This document shows, piece by piece, positions 1-8,078 of a stretch of 64,000 bases of DNA (positions are counted from its first letter, which is position 1; every line of letters begins with the position of its first letter). The position numbers and the translations under genes were made by a program. The stretch covers positions 62,001 through 126,000 of the forward strand of contig JAEUQC010000172.1 of the NCBI GenBank assembly GCA_016789905.1. Reading direction: 5' to 3'. The notes under the pieces were generated by a model. That model did not search any database and was not told the origin of the DNA. It saw only the letters and a program-made list of their open reading frames with translations. This stretch comes from Bryobacterales bacterium (lineage in GTDB: Bacteria > Acidobacteriota > Terriglobia > Bryobacterales > Bryobacteraceae).

Positions 1-810
1 AGCGTCGAAGGCGAGATCCATGATGACGCGCACGGGCAGCGCACCGTCCGCGCCGGCGCAAATGTGGCGAATGGCGCCGGGCGTGAAGTGGCGCGCGATG
101 AGCGTGGCGAGGGCGCGGGCGGTCCAATCGGCGGTAACGAGATCGACGGGGACAAGCGGATCGGCGGGGAAAAAAGGAACCTGATTGCTGCGGGGGACGA
201 ATCGAATCACCTGGCGAAAATGGCCGCTGGAGCCGGTTTCGTCGACGACGGAACTTAGGCGATAGATGGCGGACGGAATTTCACCGGCGCGTTCGAGAAC
301 GAGCGCTTCGGCTTCATGCTTGGCCTGTGTGTAAGTGTTGTAGTGGCCGAAATCGTGGGAGAGAGGCGCCTCCGGAACGGGGCCGGGGCGTTTGCCCGCA
401 ATGTAGAGAGTGCTGACGTGGGCGAACTGCGTGAGGCGGCGGCAAGCGGCGGCGAGGGTCAGCATGTGGAGCGTGCCCTGCGTGTTGGCGCGGCGGGCCT
501 GTTCAATGGGAAGGTTGAAACGCGTATCGGCGGCACAGTGAACAATATGTGTGGCGAGCCCGCGGATACGGGTCCGGGTGGCGGCGTCGAGGCCGAGAGA
601 CTCGTCCGTCAGGTCAGCAAAGACCGGCGTCACGTTGAGGTCCCGGTGCAGTTCCGGCCTGCGGGTGAGCAGCAAAAAATGGTGTTGCGGAAGAAGTTCG
701 GCCAAGTGGCGGAGCAGTGGCGTGCCGACGATGCCCGTGCCGCCGGTGACAACCACCAGCGGCGCTTCGCCGTACGCCGCGGCCTGGCTGTGCCCGGGTG
801 CGAATTGCAT
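1..810 (-). CDS. NAD(P)-dependent extended SDR / thioester-reductase-like protein (partial, 3' end outside window)
   Basis: The reading frame is open from an ATG at 810 to the window edge (270 codons) and its end is missing. Residues 20-27 or so read TGGTGIVG, the Rossmann NAD(P)-binding motif of extended short-chain dehydrogenases. An H-V-S-T stretch and a YTQAK sequence further on fit the catalytic Ser and YxxxK. The male-sterility/thioester-reductase subgroup of epimerase-like SDRs shows this pattern, including the VHCAAD and AFxHVST-type strands. It lies 27 nt downstream of the glycosyltransferase gene on the same strand, so it is probably the last visible member of that operon. Substrate unknown: a nucleotide-sugar or acyl reductase role is possible. 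The family call is firm; the specific function is not. Confidence 0.8.
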   Translation of the reverse strand, partial: MQFAPGHSQAAAYGEAPLVVVTGGTGIVGTPLLRHLAELLPQHHFLLLTRRPELHRDLNVTPVFADLTDESLGLDAATRTRIRGLATHIVHCAADTRFNLPIEQARRANTQGTLHMLTLAAACRRLTQFAHVSTLYIAGKRPGPVPEAPLSHDFGHYNTYTQAKHEAEALVLERAGEIPSAIYRLSSVVDETGSSGHFRQVIRFVPRSNQVPFFPADPLVPVDLVTADWTARALATLIARHFTPGAIRHICAGADGALPVRVIMDLAFDA

Positions 811-837
811 GAAAGATCATAATAGCAGCGAGCGGCG

Positions 838-1521
838 CTATCGCTGGGCGCGGACAGGGCGGTAAAGCGACGCCAGCCGATGGGGCGAGACACCCGCCCA
901 GAATAGGACCTGCAGGGCTGTCCACTGGGCAAACATCGAGGCGAAGTTGCGGTTTTCAAACCGCCGGGAGGATGTTGTGAGCGTGGCCGCCAGGGTAGGG
1001 AACGGGCCGAGGCGGCGGGCGCGCCGCACAAGGTCGAGGTCTTCAAATACCGGGTATGGTTGAATGCCGCCCAGTTGCAGGTAGGCGGAACGGCGGAGGA
1101 AGATGCCGGAGTCGCCATAAATGAGACCGATGCGGCGGAGCCAGGGATAGACGCGAGTGAGTTGGCGGGCGGCATTTGAGTCGCCATCGAAAAGGAGGGT
1201 GAAATTGCCGCCGGGGACGCGCGGATCTTGCAGGCACTCGCAGATGGCATGGAGCGCCTGGGGGCAGGGCAGTGTATCGGCGTGGACGAACCAGAGCACG
1301 TTTCCGGTGGCTATTTCGGCGGCGGCACGGAGTTGGGAGCCGCGGCCGGGAGGCGTTTTGATGACGCGGGCGTACGGCGCGGCGATGGCGGCAGTACGGT
1401 CTGTACTGCCGCCATCGGCGACGATGATCTCATGCGGGTTCAGGCGCGAGAGCGCTGCCAGTGTGGCCGGAAGGCTGGCCTCTTCGTTGAGCGTGGGTAT
1501 GAGGATGCTGACTATCCCCAT
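838..1521 (-). CDS. Family 2 glycosyltransferase, TIGR04283 type
   Basis: A 227-residue GT-A glycosyltransferase. It begins with the GT2 strand SILIPTLNEE, followed by DGGSTD for nucleotide binding and HADT as the DxD-like metal site. The later VFEDLDLVRRARR segment supplies the usual acceptor-side acidic residues. There is no signal peptide or membrane anchor, so it should act on the cytoplasmic face. Length and motif order match the TIGR04283 group, which is often annotated as arsenosugar-biosynthesis glycosyltransferase; nothing here shows an arsenic pathway, so I do not transfer that role. The start codon overlaps the end of the SecA-like gene by 10 bp, which implies translational coupling. 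A reductase follows 27 nt later. Confidence 0.85.
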   Translation of the reverse strand: MGIVSILIPTLNEEASLPATLAALSRLNPHEIIVADGGSTDRTAAIAAPYARVIKTPPGRGSQLRAAAEIATGNVLWFVHADTLPCPQALHAICECLQDPRVPGGNFTLLFDGDSNAARQLTRVYPWLRRIGLIYGDSGIFLRRSAYLQLGGIQPYPVFEDLDLVRRARRLGPFPTLAATLTTSSRRFENRNFASMFAQWTALQVLFWAGVSPHRLASLYRPVRAQR

Positions 1522-3485
1522 AGTTTGCCAGAGCGCGCCTTGCGGGCGAGGCCCTTAATGAGCCGCTCCAAGGCGGTGCCAAAGGGCTGGTCGACCGTCA
1601 GGTACGTCCAGGTGGCGCCCCTGCGCGGCGGCGTTGTTGCTCCGCTTGTAAGCCGTGCGGTGGTTTCGTGGTCCACTTGTTCCCAGAGTTGGGTGAATAG
1701 CTGGTCCACATTTTGAAGGAACTCGTGGAGCGGTTCGCGGCCGCCGAGATTCAGCCAGGCGAAGCCGGACTTGAGTTCGGCAATCTCTTCCAGGTAACAG
1801 GCCCAGGCTTCGTCGATCGCATCCATGCGAATCAGCCATTCCGGTTCGCCGGGTGCTTCTTCGGACTTTCGCATCACCTCTTCGCGAGTCTGCAATAGGG
1901 CGTGACGCTGGCCTTCAATGATGCGCTCATACTTGTGAAGGAAAAGGCGGGCGTCGAGTTGGCGGCCCTCGGCCCGGCGCTGCAGCATGTCGCAATCGGC
2001 ATGGGTGGCGATGTTTTCGCCTTCGTCGCGGTAGCGGCGAACCAATTCGTCGTCCAGCGCCATGAAGTAGCGCGTGCTGCCGGGGTCGCCCTGCCGTCCG
2101 GCGCGGCCGCGAAGCTGATTATCGATGCGGCGGCTATCGTTGCGGGCGGTGCCAATGACGTACAGACCGCCGAGTTCCTTGACGCCATGGCCGAGCACGA
2201 TATCCACGCCGCGGCCGGCCATGTTGGTGGATATGGTGACGGCGCCGCGCTCGCCGGCGCGGGCGATCAGCTCCGCTTCCGCCGCTTCATGCCGTGCGTT
2301 CAGAACGTTGTGCGGAACATCGGCGATGGAGCGGCTGATGGCTTCCGAGGCTTCGACGCTTTCCGAACCGACGAGCACCGGGCGGCCCGTGTGGTGGTGG
2401 TCTCGAATGGACTGAACAATGGCGCGGAACTTGGCGTCCTGTGTGGGGAAGAGCGCGTCGGGCTCGTCCACGCGGATGCGCGGTTTGTGGGTGGGAATCA
2501 CTTCAACCGGAAGCCCGTAGATGCGCTGAAACTCATCGGCTTGGGTGACGGCCGTGCCGGTCATGCCGCAGAGGTGTCCGTACTGCAGCACGTAGTTCTG
2601 CAGGGTAATGGAGGCGAGCACGCGGCCCGGTTCCTGGATGGGCAGGCCCTCTTTCTCTTCCAGCGCGGCGTGCATGCCGGCGGGCCAGCGCCGCTCGTTG
2701 GCGGTGCGGCCCTTGTACTCGTCGATGGGAATAACTTTGCCATCGCGAACCAGGTAGTCGATGTCCTTGATCAACAGATGCTGGGCATGGAGGGCATGGT
2801 AGAGCGCCGTGAGCAGGCCGTTGGGGGCGTCGTGAATCTGGTCGACGGCAAGGATCTGTTCAGCGAGCGTGAGTCCCTCGTAAGTGATCTCGACGTTCTG
2901 ATTGCGCGAATCAATTACGTAATCGATGTGCGGACGGAGCGCACGGGCGGCGGGTCCGGCGCGGCGCGCGCTTTCGGCGATGCCGTCGCATTCGCCGGCC
3001 AGGATGAGAGGAATGCGGGCTTCGTCAATGAGAATGGAGTCAGCCTCGTCGACGATGGCGGCAAAGAGCGGGCGCTGCACGCGCTCGGCGCGTTTCAGGG
3101 CGCGGCAATCGCGCAGATGATCGAAGCCAGCCTCGGTGGCCGAAAGGTACGTGACGTCGGCGCCGTAGGCTTGGCGGCGTTCGGCGGCGGTGGAGGCTTG
3201 GCCAATGGAGGCGACGCGCAGCCCGAGTTGTTCGTAGGCCGGGCGCATCCATTCGGCGTCGCGGCTGGCCAGGTAGTCGTTGGCGGTGAGGACATGAACA
3301 CCCTTGCCGGCCTGGGCCAGCAGCGCGGCGGCGGGCATGGCGGCGAGGGTTTTGCCTTCACCGGTTTGCATTTCCACGATGCTTCCGCGCAGCAGCGCCT
3401 GGGCGCATTGGAGCTGGGCGGGAAAGAGTTTCAAACGCAGTGCGCGCTCGGCGGCGTCGATGGCCGGAGCGAGATCGATAGACAT
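1512..3485 (-). CDS. Short SecA-family ATPase (accessory SecA-like)
   Basis: A 657-residue SecA-type preprotein translocase ATPase. Visible features in order are Walker A MQTGEGKT (39-46), Walker B VDEADSILIDEAR (145-157), a reduced preprotein crosslinking region, the GMTGTA motif (307-312), TNMAGRGVDI (420-429) and motif VI QLRGRAGRQGDPG (457-469). Canonical SecA is about 830-900 residues and ends in a Cys-rich zinc finger. This one lacks that tail, has a shorter N-terminus and a cut-down crosslinking domain, so it looks like a SecA2-style paralogue and not the housekeeping gene. AAGGAG lies 5 nt before the ATG. It is embedded between a small secreted protein gene upstream and a glycosyltransferase downstream, a context that suggests a dedicated export or surface-modification task. 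The function is inferred. Confidence 0.85.
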   Translation of the reverse strand: MSIDLAPAIDAAERALRLKLFPAQLQCAQALLRGSIVEMQTGEGKTLAAMPAAALLAQAGKGVHVLTANDYLASRDAEWMRPAYEQLGLRVASIGQASTAAERRQAYGADVTYLSATEAGFDHLRDCRALKRAERVQRPLFAAIVDEADSILIDEARIPLILAGECDGIAESARRAGPAARALRPHIDYVIDSRNQNVEITYEGLTLAEQILAVDQIHDAPNGLLTALYHALHAQHLLIKDIDYLVRDGKVIPIDEYKGRTANERRWPAGMHAALEEKEGLPIQEPGRVLASITLQNYVLQYGHLCGMTGTAVTQADEFQRIYGLPVEVIPTHKPRIRVDEPDALFPTQDAKFRAIVQSIRDHHHTGRPVLVGSESVEASEAISRSIADVPHNVLNARHEAAEAELIARAGERGAVTISTNMAGRGVDIVLGHGVKELGGLYVIGTARNDSRRIDNQLRGRAGRQGDPGSTRYFMALDDELVRRYRDEGENIATHADCDMLQRRAEGRQLDARLFLHKYERIIEGQRHALLQTREEVMRKSEEAPGEPEWLIRMDAIDEAWACYLEEIAELKSGFAWLNLGGREPLHEFLQNVDQLFTQLWEQVDHETTARLTSGATTPPRRGATWTYLTVDQPFGTALERLIKGLARKARSGKLWG

Positions 3486-3527
3486 AGGTTCTCCTTGTGG
3501 TCCGCGGTCGAGTGGCAGGGGCAGCGG

Positions 3528-3791
3528 TTAACCGCGGGCGGGAGGAGGCCGTTGAAATTGCGCGGGCGCGTAGCCGGAAAAGGCGCGCGGAGAGTTCCGC
3601 GGAAGGCGGACAGCCGCGCGTGAACGGCGCTGGTGAAGCGGCGCGGCGCGCAGTTGCCGCTGGTGCTCGCGTTCGGTGCGAACGCTGACGACGGCAGCAG
3701 ACCAGCGCACGGATACGGCGCTGGGAACCACCGGCGCGGCTTGCAGCAGCGCCGCCAGCAGGACCAAAAGAGCGGCCGCGCGGGTAAGCAC
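3528..3791 (-). CDS. Small secreted protein, unknown function
   Basis: An 87-residue frame read from a GTG at 3791, four bases after the stop of the SIMPL gene and 42 nt before the SecA-like ATG. The predicted N-terminus is a hydrophobic leader (LTRAAALLVLLAALLQA) followed by a Val/Ser/Arg-rich body with many Arg and Gln, ending in a Pro/Arg-rich tail. Position and leader favour a real gene in the operon, possibly translationally coupled to the SIMPL gene. No family is recognised. Against it: the protein is low in complexity, and GC-rich DNA readily gives such frames. If it is exported, the adjacent SecA paralogue is an obvious candidate exporter, but that is speculation. Confidence 0.45.
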   Translation of the reverse strand: MLTRAAALLVLLAALLQAAPVVPSAVSVRWSAAVVSVRTEREHQRQLRAAPLHQRRSRAAVRLPRNSPRAFSGYAPAQFQRPPPARG

Positions 3792-3795
3792 GCAA

Positions 3796-4530
3796 TTAGG
3801 GTAGCAGACGGAAGGTAAGGGTGACCGACGCGGTGACGCTAATGCGGCCGGGCGCGAATGTGCTGCCGCCTTCGGCATCGCCTCCACCGGAGGAAGAGAC
3901 ATTCTGCACCATGTTCATCAGGTTGCCGCGCGTGCGGCCGTAGTAGGAGCCGCCGCCCTGGTTGTAGGCGGAGATGCTCTCCGGTTTGCCTACCTTTAAT
4001 CCGGCGGCCCCAGCCATTGCCTGTGCCTTTTCCATGGCGGCCTTCACAGCCATTTCGCGGGCTTGATCGCGGTGTTTGCGCAGGTCGGAGGTTTGAAAGT
4101 CGATGCCGTGAACGCGGTTGGCGCCGGAGTTGAGCGCCGCGGTCAGCAGCCGTTCAAACCGGCTGATATCGCGAAGTGTGATGGCGACGGTTTTGTTGAC
4201 GCGGTAGTAATCGATCAGGTAGTTCTCGCGGCTTTCGGTGGAATCGCGGGATTGGTATACCGGGCTGACCTCGATAAAATCGGTCTGCACGTCGGCGGGG
4301 GCCACCTGCTCTTTGGCGGCGAGGGCGAGGATGGCGGCGATGGCCGTGTCGTTGCGGGATTTGGCGATGGCCAGTTGCGGGCTGCGCGACTCCACACCCA
4401 GCGAAATGACAACTCTATCCGGCGCCACTTTGATTTCTGCGTCACCGGTGACGGTAAGCCGGTCCTGCGCGAGTTGGGCGCTGGCGGGGAGAACGGCGAG
4501 CAGGGCGAGAAATAAGCGCATATGCTGCAT
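3796..4530 (-). CDS. SIMPL domain (DUF541) periplasmic protein
   Basis: A 244-residue secreted protein. A short signal peptide (RLFLALLAVLPASA) is followed by LTVTGDAEIKVAPDRVVISLGVE, the characteristic start of the SIMPL/DUF541 (YggE, BP26) domain, which spans the rest of the protein. The ending SVTLTFRLL is also typical. Family members are periplasmic or outer-membrane proteins, some forming channel-like oligomers; the biochemical role is poorly defined. ATG codons at 4530 and 4521 are both possible starts, with no clear ribosome site before either. It is divergent from mazG (26 bp apart) and appears to be the first gene of the minus-strand group leading into the SecA-like gene. Confidence 0.85.
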   Translation of the reverse strand: MQHMRLFLALLAVLPASAQLAQDRLTVTGDAEIKVAPDRVVISLGVESRSPQLAIAKSRNDTAIAAILALAAKEQVAPADVQTDFIEVSPVYQSRDSTESRENYLIDYYRVNKTVAITLRDISRFERLLTAALNSGANRVHGIDFQTSDLRKHRDQAREMAVKAAMEKAQAMAGAAGLKVGKPESISAYNQGGGSYYGRTRGNLMNMVQNVSSSGGGDAEGGSTFAPGRISVTASVTLTFRLLP

Positions 4531-4556
4531 GTTACATTGAAAAGATAGTCTCCGCC

Positions 4557-5345
4557 GTGCCTTCCCCCCAAGCAGGAATTGAGTTTCAACGCCTCGTCGA
4601 ATTGATGGCGAAACTTCGTGCGCCCGATGGCTGCCCCTGGGACCGGGAGCAGACCTTTGATTCCATCAAACGGCACACGCTGGAAGAGACCTATGAGGTG
4701 ATGGAGGCCATCGAGGACCGCGACTGGCCGGCGCTGTGCGAGGAGTTGGGCGACCTGTTGCTGCAGCCGGTGTTCTATTCGCAGATGGCTTCGGAAGAAG
4801 GGTTGTTCGCGGTGGAAGACGCGCTGCGCTCCATCAACGAAAAACTGGTGCGGCGCCACCCGCACATTTTCGGCGATGTGGTGGCCGATACGGCGGATGC
4901 CGTGCTGACGAATTGGGACGCGATCAAGAAGCAGGAAAAAGCGGAGAAGGGTGCGGCGCCGGCGGGGCTGCTGGCGGGAATTCCGAAGGCGCTGCCGGCC
5001 GTGCTGGAAGCCAAGGAGATTTCGGCCCGCGCGGCGAAGGCCGGCTTTGATTGGGAAAACGGCGAGCAGGTTGTGGACAAGTTGCACGAAGAGCTGGACG
5101 AATTGAAACGCGCGGAGAACGCCGATGAGCGCGAAAGCGAAATTGGCGACCTGTTCTTCGTATTGGTGAACCTGGCGCGGTTCTACAAAGTGGACCCGGA
5201 ACAGGCATTGCGGCGAACCAACGCGAAGTTCAAGAAGCGGTTTGCGTTCATGGAAGCGCGGCTGGCCGAACAGGGGCGCGAGGTGGCGGGAACTCCGGTG
5301 GCGGAGCTGGAAACCTACTGGCAGGAAGCAAAACGGAAGACATGA
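4557..5345 (+). CDS. mazG: Nucleoside triphosphate pyrophosphohydrolase MazG
   Basis: A 262-residue all-alpha NTP pyrophosphatase with two tandem MazG domains. The first carries LRAPDGCPWDREQT, then EETYEVMEAIE and ELGDLLLQ, i.e. the ExxE...ExxD metal-binding helices. The second repeats the pattern with EELDELKRA and EIGDLFFVLVN. The family hydrolyses (d)NTPs to NMP plus pyrophosphate, cleaning damaged nucleotides and affecting ppGpp signalling. Size matches E. coli MazG. The start is a GTG at 4557. Its stop overlaps the next gene (ATGA, 4 bp), so it heads the downstream acyltransferase-racemase-transporter run, although a functional link is not obvious. Confidence 0.93.
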   Translation: MPSPQAGIEFQRLVELMAKLRAPDGCPWDREQTFDSIKRHTLEETYEVMEAIEDRDWPALCEELGDLLLQPVFYSQMASEEGLFAVEDALRSINEKLVRRHPHIFGDVVADTADAVLTNWDAIKKQEKAEKGAAPAGLLAGIPKALPAVLEAKEISARAAKAGFDWENGEQVVDKLHEELDELKRAENADERESEIGDLFFVLVNLARFYKVDPEQALRRTNAKFKKRFAFMEARLAEQGREVAGTPVAELETYWQEAKRKT

Positions 5346-6070
5346 TCTCGGTAAGGACGATAACGGAAATCAGTGATCTGCGCGAAGCGGTGCGGCTGCA
5401 GAAGATCATCTGGGGCTTTGAGGATCTGGAACTTTTACCGGTGCGGATGTTTGTTGTGGCCAACCGTGTGGGCGGCCAAACCATGGCGGCCTTCGATGGG
5501 GAAAAGATGGTGGGTTTTCTGATCGCCGTGCCCGGCGTGAAGACCGATGGGACGCACTACCTGCACAGCAACATGATGGGCGTGCTGGCGGAATACCGGA
5601 ACCTGAGCGTAGGGCGGCAACTAAAGCTGGCGCAGCGCGAAGAGGCGCTGGCCCGCGGCATCGGCATGATTGAATGGACGTTCGATCCGCTGGAGCTAAA
5701 GAACGCCTATTTCAACATGCAGCGGCTGGGCGCGGTGGTGGAGCGGTATGTGTTGAACCAGTACGGCGTTACTTCCAGCCACCTGCACGGCGGATTGCCG
5801 ACGGACCGCTGCATTGCTTCCTGGCACCTGGAGAGTGAACGCGTGCGGCGCGTGGTGGCCGGCGACGCGGCGCCGCCGGTGGAGATTGTGGAGCGGATCG
5901 ACGTCGCCAACGGCATCGGAACCATACGGCGGGAACGGCCCGCGGAGGCGCGAGAAATCCAAGCCTCCATCTCCGAACGATTTCTGGAATATCTGCGCCG
6001 CGACCTGTACGTGGCCACCGTGGAGCGTGGCGAAACGCATGGCTCCTATCTGTTCGCGAAGAGGACGTAA
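5342..6070 (+). CDS. GNAT-family acyltransferase (COG3375-like), partner of the racemase gene
   Basis: A 242-residue cytoplasmic protein with a GNAT core near residues 1-160. The acetyl-CoA-binding segment is a degenerate V/I-x-x-x-x-R-x-x-x-x-G-x-x-L around EYRNLSVGRQLKLAQ, and a conserved FDPLELKNAYFN element follows that is typical of the predicted COG3375 acetyltransferase group. The gene overlaps mazG by 4 bp and its stop codon shares one base with the ATG of the OSBS/racemase gene. In Geobacillus and related bacteria a GNAT N-succinyltransferase is encoded next to N-succinylamino acid racemase and acylates D-amino acids. The same pairing here makes an N-acylation role likely; the acyl donor is not shown by the sequence. 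Confidence 0.8.
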   Translation: MISVRTITEISDLREAVRLQKIIWGFEDLELLPVRMFVVANRVGGQTMAAFDGEKMVGFLIAVPGVKTDGTHYLHSNMMGVLAEYRNLSVGRQLKLAQREEALARGIGMIEWTFDPLELKNAYFNMQRLGAVVERYVLNQYGVTSSHLHGGLPTDRCIASWHLESERVRRVVAGDAAPPVEIVERIDVANGIGTIRRERPAEAREIQASISERFLEYLRRDLYVATVERGETHGSYLFAKRT

Positions 6071-7185
6071 TGGCTTTTCAAATCGACGAGATTCGAATGC
6101 GCCAGGTGGCGATGCCGCTGGTGAAGTTTTTTGAGACCAGCTTTGGCCGCACCTATGCGCGCGACATCGTGCTGGTGGAAGTGGTCTCCGGCGGCGTCTC
6201 CGGCTGGGGCGAGGTGACGGCGGGCGAGAACCCTTTTTATAACGAAGAGTGGACCGAATCGGCGTGGCAGATTGTGAAGCACTATGTGGCGCCGCAGGTG
6301 CTGCGCAAGCCGCTGGAACGGGCCGAAGAGCTGGCTGCGTTGACCAGGCACATTCGCGGCCACCGCATGGCCCGCGGCGGCGTGGAAGCGGCCGTGTGGG
6401 ACCTGGACGCCAAGCAGCAGGGCGTGCCGTTATGGAAGCGGATTGGCGGCGGCGCGCGGCCGGAGATTCCTAGCGGCGTGTCCCTCGGTATTCAGGACAC
6501 CGTAGACGACCTGCTGCGTGTGATCGAAAAAGAACTGGCCGACGGGTACCAGCGGATCAAGATGAAGATCAAGCCGGGCCGCGATGTGGAAGATATTCGC
6601 GAAGTGCGAAAACACTTCCCGGGAATCAAACTCATGGCCGACGCCAATTCGGCGTACACGCTGGCCGATGTGGACCGGTTGCGCGCGCTGGACGAGTTCT
6701 ATTTGATGATGATCGAACAGCCCTTGGCGCACGACGACATCATTGACCACGCCGTGCTGCAGGCGCAATTGCAAACGCCAATCTGCCTGGACGAGTGCAT
6801 CCGTTCGGCGCACCATGCCGAGCAGGCGATACGGCTGCAGGCCGGCCAGATTATCAACATCAAGTTGGGCCGCGTGGGCGGCTTCACGGAAGCCAAGAAG
6901 GTGCACGATGTTTGCCAGGCGGCGAACATTCCCGTCTGGTGCGGCGGAATGCTGGAGAGCGGAATTGGCCGCGCGCACAACGTGGCACTGGCCACGCTGC
7001 CGAACTTCACGCTGCCGGGCGACGTGTCGGCATCGAAGCGCTACTGGAAGCGCGAACTGCTGACCGAAGAGATTGTAGCCACGCCGCAGGGGACGATTCG
7101 TTCGAATGACCGCCCCGGTTTTGGCTACAGCATCGACATGGATTTCCTGGATTCGATCACTGTGCGCCAGGAGACGATTCGTTGA
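6070..7185 (+). CDS. o-Succinylbenzoate synthase / N-acylamino acid racemase (enolase superfamily)
   Basis: A 371-residue member of the MLE subgroup of the enolase superfamily. The N-terminal capping domain is followed by a barrel with all catalytic residues visible: KxK (K164, K166), metal ligands D191 (MADANS), E216 (MIEQPL) and D241 (CLDE), and the second catalytic lysine K265 (NIKLGR). Spacing closely matches the Amycolatopsis OSBS/NAAAR enzyme. The LESGIGRAHN segment is typical of the OSBS/NSAR group. It may make o-succinylbenzoate for menaquinone or racemise N-succinyl amino acids. No men genes are nearby and a GNAT gene is coupled upstream, which favours the racemase activity; I therefore leave the symbol blank. 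Confidence 0.88.
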   Translation: MAFQIDEIRMRQVAMPLVKFFETSFGRTYARDIVLVEVVSGGVSGWGEVTAGENPFYNEEWTESAWQIVKHYVAPQVLRKPLERAEELAALTRHIRGHRMARGGVEAAVWDLDAKQQGVPLWKRIGGGARPEIPSGVSLGIQDTVDDLLRVIEKELADGYQRIKMKIKPGRDVEDIREVRKHFPGIKLMADANSAYTLADVDRLRALDEFYLMMIEQPLAHDDIIDHAVLQAQLQTPICLDECIRSAHHAEQAIRLQAGQIINIKLGRVGGFTEAKKVHDVCQAANIPVWCGGMLESGIGRAHNVALATLPNFTLPGDVSASKRYWKRELLTEEIVATPQGTIRSNDRPGFGYSIDMDFLDSITVRQETIR

Positions 7186-8078
7186 GCGACGGAAGCAGTA
7201 GAGGCCGCCGGCAAATTTCTCTGTACCTGATCGTTGTCGCGGTTTACTTCTTCTGGGGCGGAAATTTCGTCTTTTCCAAAATTGCGCTGAAAGAGATTCC
7301 GGGCGCGCTGGCGGCCGGCATGAGGACGATCATCGCGGCGGCCGCGTTGATGACTGTCTACAAGTATTCGCGTGACGGCAGCCGCCAGCCGCTGCGCCGC
7401 GACGAGTATCCGCGGCTTTGCATGATTGGCGTCTGCGGCATTGCCATCAACCAGATTTGTTTTCTCATCGGGCTGTCGCTCACCAGCGCCAGCCACGCCG
7501 CTCTGGTCATCGGGCTCACGCCATTCATGGTGCTGGCGCTGGCCTGGTTTCGCGGGCATGAAGCGTTCACCATCCGCCGCGCCATGGGGCTGGCGGTGGC
7601 CGTTTGCGGCATGCTGCTGCTGCAGAAACCATCGGCCAGCGCGCAGGCGGCTTCCATTGCCGGCGACCTGCTGATCCTCGGCGCCGGCCTTAGCTTTGCC
7701 ATCTACACGGTCTTCGGCAAGGAACTGGCGGCCGAACACGGCGGCATGGCGGTGATCGCGGTTTCCTACGCGGCAGGAAGCGTTTTCCTGCTGCCGCTCA
7801 CACTCTTCTTCGCCTCCCGCTTTGACTTCACCCAGGTGACTGCGGCCGCCTGGGGCGCCTTCGCCTACATGACCATCGTATCCTCCGTGCTCTGCTACAT
7901 CGGCTGGGCATATGCGTTGAAGCGGTTGTCAGCCTCGCGGCTCACCGCGTTCAGCTACCTGCAGCCGCTGGTGGCCACGCTGCTTGCGCTGCCCATGCTC
8001 GGCGAGCCCATCACGGCGCTGCTCGTTGGCGGTGGCGGACTGATCATGGCGGGCGTGTTCCTATCGGAGCGCTCGTAA
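7182..8078 (+). CDS. EamA/DMT-family transporter
   Basis: A 298-residue inner-membrane protein with about ten hydrophobic segments arranged as two EamA repeats. The first helix contains the typical YFFWGGNFVFSK, and the second repeat ends with LQPLVATLLALPML. EamA proteins export amino acids, metabolites or nucleotide sugars. The start is a TTG at 7182 that overlaps the stop of the racemase gene; its last base overlaps the ATG of the MFS gene. The tight coupling places it in the same operon as the GNAT/racemase pair, where amino-acid or N-acyl-amino-acid efflux is a reasonable but unproven role. Confidence 0.87.
   Translation: MSDGSSRGRRQISLYLIVVAVYFFWGGNFVFSKIALKEIPGALAAGMRTIIAAAALMTVYKYSRDGSRQPLRRDEYPRLCMIGVCGIAINQICFLIGLSLTSASHAALVIGLTPFMVLALAWFRGHEAFTIRRAMGLAVAVCGMLLLQKPSASAQAASIAGDLLILGAGLSFAIYTVFGKELAAEHGGMAVIAVSYAAGSVFLLPLTLFFASRFDFTQVTAAAWGAFAYMTIVSSVLCYIGWAYALKRLSASRLTAFSYLQPLVATLLALPMLGEPITALLVGGGGLIMAGVFLSERS

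Noticed and set aside
1902..3623. A long plus-strand open frame antisense to the SecA-like gene
   Set aside because: It is Ala/Gly/Val-rich without motifs, while the opposite strand carries all SecA motifs. Such mirror frames are expected in GC-rich coding DNA.
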